Below are positions 23,440-29,890 of a stretch of 31,145 bases of DNA, piece after piece. Positions within the stretch are counted from its first letter, which is position 1, and every line of letters begins with the position of its first letter. Source of the stretch: Lentisphaeraceae bacterium (GTDB lineage Bacteria; Verrucomicrobiota; Kiritimatiellia; RFP12; UBA1067); NCBI GenBank assembly GCA_004551905.1, contig SFPL01000020.1, positions 1 through 31,145 of the forward strand, written 5' to 3'. Position numbers and translations under genes: made by a program. The notes below the pieces were generated by a model. That model was not told where the DNA came from and did not search any database. It worked only from the letters and a program-made list of their open reading frames with translations.

Positions 23440-25814
23440 CGCTAACGGCAATCGTGGCGGCGGTGGCGACGGCGACGTCGCTGAACGGAGAGTGGCAGTT
23501 CGCGAAGTACGGCGCGGGCAGGGCGCCGGCGTCCGCAGAAGAGGTGCTTCCCGAGCGCTGGCAGACGGTGAGCGTGCCGCACGACTGGGCGATCGCCGGT
23601 CCTTTCGACCCCTACGAAAACAGCGCGGCCGGCTGCCTGCCGTTCAGGGCCGACGGATGGTACCGGCGTTCCTTCGATCTCTCGGCCGACGCGGCCAGGG
23701 CGCTGGCGGCGGGCGGCCGCGCCTATCTTTCGTTCGACGGCGTGATGGCCAGACCGCGCGTTTATGTCAACGGACATGACGCCGGCGGCTGGGACTACGG
23801 CTACATGGGCTTTACCCTCGACGTCACCGGTCTCGTGAAGGAGGGCGAGAACGACCTCGCCGTCCTCGCCTCGACGCGCCACCACTGGTCGCGCTGGTAT
23901 CCGGGCGGCGGCATCTACCGCGACGTCGCGCTAACCGTGAAGACGCCCGACTCGCTCGTCCCAGGCTCGCTCGCGATCACCACGCCTGAAGTGACCGCCG
24001 AGCGCGCAAAGGTGCACGTCGAATACCGGCTTGACCGGAGCGGCGCGAAGTCGCTCGACTTCGAGGTGGCCAATCCGCGCCGGTGGAGCCCCGAGGATCC
24101 CCACCTCTACGAGCTCGAGGTCGCGGGCGAGCGCTTCCGCTACGGCATCCGCTCCTTCGAGTTCACCGCCGACCGCGGGCTTGTCCTCAACGGCTCGCGC
24201 TACCAGCTGAAGGGCGTCAACCTCCACTCCGACCTCGGTATCCTCGGCATGGCGTTCGACCGCGACGCCGCTCGCCGCCAGCTCGCGATCATGAAGGACA
24301 TGGGCGCGAACGCGATCCGAACCAGCCACAACGCGCCCGCCTCGGCGCTGCTCGAGCTCTGCGACGAGATGGGCTTCATCGTCTGGGACGAGTGCTTCGA
24401 CCGCTGGAACGCGTTCGCAGGGCGCCGCGACGAGGAGAACCTCGAGGACTTCTGCGTCCGCAACCTCGTCGAGTTCGTCCGCCGCGACCGCAACCACCCG
24501 TCGGTGTTCGTCTGGTCGATCGGCAACGAGATTCCGCTCGCGGACGACAAGGACCCGAGCGGCGTCACCCGCGAGCGCTGCCGGCTGTTCCGCGAGGCGG
24601 TTCGCGGCGAGGACGCGACGCGCCCCGTCGGCATCGGCGAGTGCTTCACCGAGGCGATCACCAATTCGGTGCTGGACGACCTGGACATCACCGGCTGGAA
24701 CTACCAGCGCAAGTACGCGCTCATGAAGCGGCAGTATCCCGCTAAGCCGGTCATCTACTCCGAAAGCGCCTCCGCGCTCTCCGACTACGGCTTCTATTCC
24801 AACCCGCCGTCGGGCAGCCGCACCGGCTGGAATGTGGCCGAGCGCATGGTCGACTCCTACGACCACAACGCCGCGCCGTGGAGCGACATCCCCGACGTCG
24901 AGTTCGCGCGCATGGAGGCAGACGTCTATTGCGCGGGCGAGTTCGTCTGGACCGGCATCGACTATCTCGGCGAGCCCACGCCATATATCGACTGGTTCTC
25001 AGCCATGAAGGGCATTCAGCCCGCCGAGCGCTCCCGTTCGAGCTACTTCGGCATCGTCGACCTCACCGGGGTGCCGAAGGACCGCTTCTACCTCTACCGC
25101 TCGCACTGGAATCCGCTGGCTCCGACGGCGCACATCCTGCCCCACTGGAACTGGGCAGAGCGGGCGGCGCAGAATGGCGGCCGGCTCAACGTGCCGGTAT
25201 TTGTCTATGGTTCCGGCGACGAGGCCGAGCTCTTCCTGAACGGACGCTCGCTCGGCGTCCGGCGCAAAGGCGGTGCGGTGGACTATCCGCTCGACTTGGA
25301 GTACCCCGAGGGCGATGCGGTGCGCACCGTCTCCGTCGAGTCCGGCGACTGGCGCACCAACCGCTACTACGACGTCTGCTCCCGCTATCGGTTTCGCTGG
25401 TCCGATGTGCCCTACGAGCCGGGCGAACTCCGCGCGGTCGTGCGCCGCGGCGGCAAGACGGTGGCGACCGACGTGATGCGCACCGCCGGGCGGCCGGTCG
25501 CGGTGAGACTGACCCATGACCCCTACAACGCGGCGGGTGCGGAACTGCAGTTCGTCCAGGTCGACTTGGTGGACGAGCGGGGCGTGCGCGATCCGCTCGC
25601 CCACGCGCGCGTCTCCTTCACCTGCTCCGGCGGCGAGATTGCCGCGGTCGGCAACGGCGACCCGCGCGGCAAGGAGAGCTTTGCCTACGTGAAGGCTCAC
25701 CGGCTCTACTTCGGCAAAGCCGTGGTGGCGGTGCGCGTCAGGGCGGGCGGCGAGGCGACGCTGACCGCGTCACTGGATGGGCTGAAGAGCGCGGCAATCA
25801 CCCTGCACCGCTGA
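23436..25814 (+). CDS. GH2 beta-galactosidase-like enzyme with C-terminal accessory domains
   Basis: A 792-residue glycoside hydrolase of the Bacteroides-style GH2 group. N-terminal sugar-binding domain (about 10-170), short beta-sandwich, then TIM barrel (about 255-540) with acid/base E365 in VWSIGNEIPLADD and nucleophile E443 in PVIYSESASALSDYGFYS. The region after 590 looks like a DUF4982-type domain plus a C-terminal Ig-like domain (LTHDPYNAAGAELQFVQVDL). Substrate could be beta-galactoside, beta-glucuronide or similar. The N-terminus is short and uncharged (MTLTAIVAAVATATS), an atypical signal. ATG 23436 is preferred over 23430 because GGAG (23423-23426) is 9 nt away and it forms the ATGA overlap with uvrB. 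It differs in type from the LacZ enzyme at the start of the window. Confidence 0.87.
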   Translation: MTLTAIVAAVATATSLNGEWQFAKYGAGRAPASAEEVLPERWQTVSVPHDWAIAGPFDPYENSAAGCLPFRADGWYRRSFDLSADAARALAAGGRAYLSFDGVMARPRVYVNGHDAGGWDYGYMGFTLDVTGLVKEGENDLAVLASTRHHWSRWYPGGGIYRDVALTVKTPDSLVPGSLAITTPEVTAERAKVHVEYRLDRSGAKSLDFEVANPRRWSPEDPHLYELEVAGERFRYGIRSFEFTADRGLVLNGSRYQLKGVNLHSDLGILGMAFDRDAARRQLAIMKDMGANAIRTSHNAPASALLELCDEMGFIVWDECFDRWNAFAGRRDEENLEDFCVRNLVEFVRRDRNHPSVFVWSIGNEIPLADDKDPSGVTRERCRLFREAVRGEDATRPVGIGECFTEAITNSVLDDLDITGWNYQRKYALMKRQYPAKPVIYSESASALSDYGFYSNPPSGSRTGWNVAERMVDSYDHNAAPWSDIPDVEFARMEADVYCAGEFVWTGIDYLGEPTPYIDWFSAMKGIQPAERSRSSYFGIVDLTGVPKDRFYLYRSHWNPLAPTAHILPHWNWAERAAQNGGRLNVPVFVYGSGDEAELFLNGRSLGVRRKGGAVDYPLDLEYPEGDAVRTVSVESGDWRTNRYYDVCSRYRFRWSDVPYEPGELRAVVRRGGKTVATDVMRTAGRPVAVRLTHDPYNAAGAELQFVQVDLVDERGVRDPLAHARVSFTCSGGEIAAVGNGDPRGKESFAYVKAHRLYFGKAVVAVRVRAGGEATLTASLDGLKSAAITLHR

Positions 25815-25817
25815 GCC

Positions 25818-26390
25818 TTGAACTGCGACTTCGCGCTTTTTGGCCCCCTCCACGTCGGCGAGAACCTGCTCGGCGACGTTAGGGTGGTCGTCGAGCGCAA
25901 GCGGGTGCGGCGCGTCAACATCCGCATCGGACGGGACGGCGTGGTGGCGCTGTCGCTGCCGAAGTGGGGGTGCTCGCTCGCCTATGCGGAGGATTTCCTG
26001 CGCTCGAAGTGGGGATGGGTGGAGCGGACGCGGGAAGAGATGGCGTCCCGTCCGCCGCCAGAGCCGGAGGCGACGGAGATGGAGGCTCTGGAGCTGAAAG
26101 GGCTCATCGCTGAGCTGCATGGGCTCTGGACGGCGCGGCTCGGCGAGGCCGGGGTGGGCTGGTCGATTCGGCGTCTGCGCTCAATCTGGGGATCCTGCCG
26201 CATCCGCAGCCGGCACGTCGTCTACAGTCTGGGGCTGGCGCGCAAGGCGCGGGAGCTGGTGGAGTACGTGGTGGTGCACGAGCTCACGCACCTGCGCGTG
26301 GCCAACCACGGTCCGGACTTCCAGCGGCTCATGGACGCGCGGCTCCCGGGCTGGCTCATGCTCCGCCGCCGCCTGAACAGAGGACAGTAG
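25818..26390 (+). CDS. YgjP-like (DUF45) zinc metallopeptidase
   Basis: A 190-residue protein of the YgjP/WLM group. The zinc-binding signature is HELTHLRVANHGPDF with H154, catalytic E155, H158 and third ligand H164. The upstream WGSCRIRSRHVVYSLGLARK and the N-terminal strand pattern (VVVERKRVRRVNIRIGRDGVVALSLP) are typical. Cytoplasmic; the substrate in bacteria is unclear. The start is TTG at 25818, 3 bp after the GH2 stop, without a good ribosome-binding site, so translation by coupling is inferred; a slightly later start is possible. It is the last gene of the secA operon. Confidence 0.8.
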   Translation: MNCDFALFGPLHVGENLLGDVRVVVERKRVRRVNIRIGRDGVVALSLPKWGCSLAYAEDFLRSKWGWVERTREEMASRPPPEPEATEMEALELKGLIAELHGLWTARLGEAGVGWSIRRLRSIWGSCRIRSRHVVYSLGLARKARELVEYVVVHELTHLRVANHGPDFQRLMDARLPGWLMLRRRLNRGQ

Positions 26391-26428
26391 TCAGCAGCCA
26401 GCAGCCAATAACCATCAGTCAGCAGAGA
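26387..26428 (+). repeat. Degenerate tandem heptamer array
   Basis: Six consecutive 7-mers: GTAGTCA, GCAGCCA, GCAGCCA, ATAACCA, TCAGTCA, GCAGAGA. The first overlaps the TAG stop of the YgjP-like gene; the array ends just before the A-rich stretch and promoter of the beta-barrel gene. The rest of this 113-bp gap holds the promoter and a 5' leader of about 49 nt. Confidence 0.7.
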
Positions 26429-26439
26429 AACAAAAAATA

Positions 26440-26450
26440 TGGTATAATAC
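26440..26450 (+). promoter_or_regulatory. Extended -10 promoter of the beta-barrel/murJ unit
   Basis: TGGTATAATAC with TATAAT at 26443-26448, preceded by an A-rich stretch (CAAAAAATA) that could act as an UP-like element. Predicted start is about 26455. The leader of about 49 nt carries a proper ribosome-binding site, AAAGGA (26493-26498), 5 nt before the ATG at 26504. Confidence 0.8.
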
Positions 26451-26503
26451 TCTGCGAAGTTTTCCACCACCCACCACAAAACGCGAAAACCGAAAGGATT
26501 GAC

Positions 26504-27409
26504 ATGAAAAAACTGCTGGTTGCGGCGTGCGCCGCGGCTGCGATGGTTGCCATCGCCGAGGAAAACAAGGACGCTCCCGAGGCTGAGACCGAGTCGGCTC
26601 CCATCGTCTGGGGCTTCGGCAACTACGGTCTCTACTCCGGCTACTGCCTCTACGGCTCGCTGGTGAACTCCGAGCCCGTTGCCCAGGGCTACGCCGAGCT
26701 GAACTTCAACATCCCCGCCAACCTCGGCTACCTCGGCCTCGGCGTCTGGTCGAACTGCGACCTCACCCCGCGCCGCGGACGCGGCAACCGCGTGTTCATC
26801 AACTCGCCCACGGACGACAAGAACCTCGTCGGCGGCTTCAACGAGTGGGACTTCAACGTCCATTGGGGCAAGACCTTCTGGTTCAACGACGACCAGACCT
26901 GGGGCCTCGACTACCGCACCTGGTTCGTGTGGTACTGGTATCCGCCGCACGACGGCTATGGCCACACCCACACCACCTGGGACTGGGACCACTCCTTCTC
27001 GCTCCTCAACCCCTACGTGACCCCGTACATCACCTGGGTGCGCGAGTACACCAAGGGCGCGAACCTGCTTGAGTTCGGTCTCCGCCGTCCGACCGAGATC
27101 GACGCCGTCGAGGGTCTCACCCTCACTCCGTCCATCAACTTCATCTGGCGCGAGCAGCAGTACAACTGGTGCTTCCCCACCGGCTTCGGCAGCTGCCAGA
27201 ACTGCAACTCCGGCATCGCCACGCTGCGCATCCAGCTCGACGCCATCTACCCGATCACCGAGCACTTCGGCCTCTTCGCCAAGATCGCCTACTGCTCGAT
27301 CATCGACCCGGACCTCCGTCGCAACATCGACGACGAGCTCGACCCGGCCGCCTACGGCGCGACGAAGGACTTCGTGTGGGGCGGCATCGGCGTGACCTTC
27401 AACTTCTAA
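26504..27409 (+). CDS. Predicted outer-membrane beta-barrel protein, unknown family
   Basis: A 301-residue protein with a standard signal peptide (MKKLLVAACAAAAMVAIAEE). The mature part is rich in aromatic residues (Trp, Tyr, Phe) in alternating patterns and ends in a terminal Phe (GIGVTFNF), as outer-membrane barrels do for BAM recognition. Segments such as NYGLYSGYCLYGS, YRTWFVWYWYPP and LGYLGLGVW look like barrel strands. A His-rich loop (HDGYGHTHTTW) and a CQNCN motif are present. I do not recognise a named family; a porin-like or MltA-interacting-like role is possible. Its codons are unusually uniform (mostly C-ending), suggesting high expression. Own promoter, good ribosome-binding site, and murJ follows after 28 bp. 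Confidence 0.65.
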   Translation: MKKLLVAACAAAAMVAIAEENKDAPEAETESAPIVWGFGNYGLYSGYCLYGSLVNSEPVAQGYAELNFNIPANLGYLGLGVWSNCDLTPRRGRGNRVFINSPTDDKNLVGGFNEWDFNVHWGKTFWFNDDQTWGLDYRTWFVWYWYPPHDGYGHTHTTWDWDHSFSLLNPYVTPYITWVREYTKGANLLEFGLRRPTEIDAVEGLTLTPSINFIWREQQYNWCFPTGFGSCQNCNSGIATLRIQLDAIYPITEHFGLFAKIAYCSIIDPDLRRNIDDELDPAAYGATKDFVWGGIGVTFNF

Positions 27410-27437
27410 TGCGCTCCCGGCCCTCGGAAGGGGGACG

Positions 27438-28772
27438 ATGAAGCGAATTCTCAGAAACACATTCACCGTCGGTGGCTTCACCGCAGTGAGCCGTGTTTTG
27501 GGGCTGGTGCGAGAGATGCTCCAGTCCCGGCTAATCGGCGCGGGAGTGGAGCAGAGCGCCTTCACGCTCGCGTTCGCCATCCCCAACATGGCGCGCAAGC
27601 TCTTCGGGGAAGGCGCGCTTACCGCGGCGTTCGTGCCGGTCTTCAAGGGCGAGGTCGAGCGCGGCGATGTGGAGGAGGCGCGGCGGCTTGCGCGTATGGT
27701 GATGACCACGGTCATCGCCGTGCTCGGAGCGGCGACGGCGCTCGCGGTGCTGGCGGTGACCGCCTGGATGGGCTTCGGCGCGTATTCTCCGCGCGCGGAG
27801 CTGACGCTCAGGCTGGTGCGGATCCTCCTGCCCTACATGGTCTTCATCTGCGGCGCGGCGTTCGGGATGGGGGTCTTGAACTCGCTCGGGCGCTTCGCCG
27901 AGGGCGCGTTCATGCCGGCGATGCTCAACCTCGTCTGGATCGCCGCGCTCGGTCTCCTCTGCTTTTTTCCGGGGCTCGCCATCTCCACCCGCGTCGCCGT
28001 GGTCTGCTGGGCGATTCTTCTCGGCGGCGTCGCCCAGATGCTCTTTCTCATGCGCTGCATGGCAAAAAGGGGGTACGCCTTCCGTTTCGCGCTGCCGGAC
28101 TTCTCCGATCCGCGCTTCCGCCTGGTCTGGAAAAACACCTTCATCGGCGCGGTCGGGGCTGGGGCGATCCAGATCAACTATATGCTCGACCAGGTGCTGG
28201 CGCAGTGCGCGGCGCCGTGGGCGGCCGGGGTGATCGGCTACGCGGAGCGGCTTATGGACCTGCCGCTCGGGGTTGTCGGGGTGGCGTTCGGCACGGTGCT
28301 CCTGCCGACATTCTCCGGCTACTTCGCGCGCGAAGACCACGCCGGCGCGCGGCGCACGCTCGGCGTCTCGGTCCTCCAGATGCTCGCAGTGATGGTGCCG
28401 GCCTCGGTCGTCACCTTTTTCTGCGCGCCGTGGATTGTCGAGCTCATCTACGAAGGGCACGCGTTCGACGCGACGGCCACGGTGCGTGTCGCCCGGGCGC
28501 TTTCGGTCTACGGGCTGGGGCTTTCGTTCTTCGCCATCCAGAAGTGCATGATCCCGTTCTTTCAGGCGCAGAAGGACATGAAGACGCCGCTTAACGTGAC
28601 GCTCGCGACGATTGTCCTCAACGCCGCGCTCAACATCGCCGCGGTCGTCTGCCTGCCGCAGGAGTGGCGCCACGTGGGACTGGCGGCGTCCACCTCGTTC
28701 TGCTCCTTCGCCGGATGCCTGCTATTCGCACTTGCGTTTATCCGCCAGATTAGGTATAATACGCGCCACTAA
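27438..28772 (+). CDS. murJ: Lipid II flippase MurJ
   Basis: A 444-residue multi-pass inner-membrane protein of the MOP superfamily that flips lipid II for peptidoglycan synthesis. The N-terminus is typical: TVGGFTAVSRVLGLVREML, then AFAIPNMARKLFGEGALTAAFVPVF. The central INYMLDQVLAQ and GVIGYAERLMDLPLGVVGVAFGTVLLP are strong family signatures. It is shorter than E. coli MurJ (511), lacking some C-terminal membrane helices. A GGGGG-containing ribosome-binding site precedes the ATG. The last codons (R-Y-N-T-R-H) are spelled by the promoter of the next gene, so the 3' end of murJ is constrained by it. Confidence 0.92.
   Translation: MKRILRNTFTVGGFTAVSRVLGLVREMLQSRLIGAGVEQSAFTLAFAIPNMARKLFGEGALTAAFVPVFKGEVERGDVEEARRLARMVMTTVIAVLGAATALAVLAVTAWMGFGAYSPRAELTLRLVRILLPYMVFICGAAFGMGVLNSLGRFAEGAFMPAMLNLVWIAALGLLCFFPGLAISTRVAVVCWAILLGGVAQMLFLMRCMAKRGYAFRFALPDFSDPRFRLVWKNTFIGAVGAGAIQINYMLDQVLAQCAAPWAAGVIGYAERLMDLPLGVVGVAFGTVLLPTFSGYFAREDHAGARRTLGVSVLQMLAVMVPASVVTFFCAPWIVELIYEGHAFDATATVRVARALSVYGLGLSFFAIQKCMIPFFQAQKDMKTPLNVTLATIVLNAALNIAAVVCLPQEWRHVGLAASTSFCSFAGCLLFALAFIRQIRYNTRH
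28752..28762 (+). promoter_or_regulatory. Extended -10 promoter inside the 3' end of murJ
   Basis: AGGTATAATAC followed by GCGCC, with TATAAT at 28755-28760. It has A instead of T at the first position. A weak -35 (TTGCGT, 28732-28737) is 17 bp upstream. Predicted start is about 28767. The element lies wholly within the murJ coding sequence, which ends at 28772. Confidence 0.75.
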
Positions 28773-28806
28773 TTTCACCCCAAAAGGAAGAAACGAGAGG
28801 TAGAAA

Positions 28807-29022
28807 ATGGGTACTGGTCGCACACTACGCAAAGAATCGCATGTCCGTCCGTGCAAGACGCCGGCCGGCAAGGCCCGCCGTTCCAAGGCCCAGCGCGCTA
28901 GGCTGGTCAAGTTCGGCATGGACGCCGAGACCGTCGGCCACATGGGTGCGGAGGAAGTCCGCGTCCTCGTGCAGCGTCCTACGCTGGTCAAGAAGCTCGT
29001 CGCCAAGGCCAAGAAGGCCTGA
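28807..29022 (+). CDS. Small highly basic protein, possibly ribosome- or nucleic-acid-associated
   Basis: A 71-residue protein with 19 Lys/Arg and only 5 Asp/Glu. It starts GTGRTLRKESHVRPCKTP, then AGKARRSKAQRARLVKFGM, and ends in a predicted amphipathic helix and Lys-rich tail (LVKKLVAKAKKA). It is not one of the standard small ribosomal proteins that I recognise. It has its own promoter, a 40-nt leader and a ribosome-binding site GAGAGG (28795-28800) 6 nt from the ATG. It lies 29 bp upstream of prmA, which methylates ribosomal protein L11. Size, charge and context suggest an RNA- or ribosome-binding role; this is inference. Confidence 0.7.
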   Translation: MGTGRTLRKESHVRPCKTPAGKARRSKAQRARLVKFGMDAETVGHMGAEEVRVLVQRPTLVKKLVAKAKKA

Positions 29023-29051
29023 GCGCCTACGGGTTCTCCCGGCCGCCGGCG

Positions 29052-29882
29052 ATGACCAAGGTCTACTGCTCGGTCCCCGAGCGCTGCGTAAATCCCCTCT
29101 TCGAGGTATTCGACGGAGGGGACTTCGTTTTGACCTCGTACCGGGACGTCGAGTCGCCGCTCGCGGAGATGCGCATCTACTTCGAGGAGGGCGATCCGCG
29201 GCCTGCGCTCGCGCGTGCGCTTGAGATCGTCGGGTGCGAGGCGGAGATCAAGAGTGAAGAGGTGGCCGAGGAGGACTGGCGTTTCTCCTACCGCCGCCAC
29301 TTCAAGACCGAGCTCGTGAGCCCGCACATTCTGGTTCAGCCGGAGTGGGAGCGGCTTGCCGTCATAAAGTTCGACCCCGGGCTTGCCTTCGGTACCGGTC
29401 GGCACGAGACCACCAAGGCATGCCTGCAGTACATCGACGAGCTCGCGCCCGCCACGAATCGCGAACCACGAACCTCTTTCCTCGACATGGGCTGCGGCTC
29501 GGGCATCCTCTCCATCGCCGCGGCGAAGCTCGGCTACGCGCCGGTGCGCGGGTTCGACGTCGACCCCGACGCCGTTGCCGCCTCGCGCGAGAACGCGGCA
29601 AAGAACGGCGTGGAGGCGGAGTTCTTCCGCCATGCGCTCGGCGGACGCGGCCAGGGTCCGCTCGAGTCGGCGGACCTCGTGGTCGCCAACATCCTCGGCC
29701 CGCTCCTCATCCGCTTCGCCGGCGAAATCGTCCCCTGCGTGAAGCGCCATCTGGTTGTCTCCGGCATCCTCAATGAGCTCTATCCCGAGGTCCTGGCCGC
29801 CTACGAGGCGCGCTCGTTCCGCGAGGTTTCGCGCAAGACGATCGGCGAATGGACCACCGGTCTCCTCGAGGTTGTGGTATAA
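29052..29882 (+). CDS. prmA: Ribosomal protein L11 methyltransferase
   Basis: A 276-residue SAM-dependent enzyme that trimethylates ribosomal protein L11. The N-terminal substrate domain is about 1-75. The linker and catalytic domain carry FDPGLAFGTGRHETTKACLQ (from 107), FLDMGCGSGILSIAAAKLGY (SAM-binding, from 143), and ADLVVANILGPLL. All are diagnostic for PrmA. Residues 134-141 (ATNREPRT), just before the SAM-binding strand, are encoded by a heptamer microrepeat (29452-29472) and look like a small insertion. The stop codon TAA (29880-29882) is part of the mraY promoter TATAAT. No good ribosome-binding site is visible upstream of the ATG. Confidence 0.93.
   Translation: MTKVYCSVPERCVNPLFEVFDGGDFVLTSYRDVESPLAEMRIYFEEGDPRPALARALEIVGCEAEIKSEEVAEEDWRFSYRRHFKTELVSPHILVQPEWERLAVIKFDPGLAFGTGRHETTKACLQYIDELAPATNREPRTSFLDMGCGSGILSIAAAKLGYAPVRGFDVDPDAVAASRENAAKNGVEAEFFRHALGGRGQGPLESADLVVANILGPLLIRFAGEIVPCVKRHLVVSGILNELYPEVLAAYEARSFREVSRKTIGEWTTGLLEVVV
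29452..29472 (+). repeat. Tandem heptamer array inside prmA
   Basis: Three consecutive 7-mers, CCACGAA, TCGCGAA, CCACGAA, followed by CC. They encode part of ATNREPRT in the loop before the SAM-binding motif. This is the third degenerate 7-8-nt tandem array in the window. Confidence 0.6.
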
Positions 29883-29885
29883 TAC
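29875..29885 (+). promoter_or_regulatory. Extended -10 promoter of mraY, overlapping the prmA stop
   Basis: TGGTATAATAC followed by GCC, with TATAAT at 29878-29883. The last prmA codons are GTG GTA TAA, so the stop codon lies in the -10 box exactly as at lpxB/secA. Predicted start is about 29890, one base before the mraY ATG at 29891. Confidence 0.82.
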
Positions 29886-29890
29886 GCCTT

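Noticed and set aside
29849..29890. Upstream extension of mraY
   Set aside because: It overlaps the prmA end and the promoter; ATG 29891 aligns with the known MraY N-terminus.
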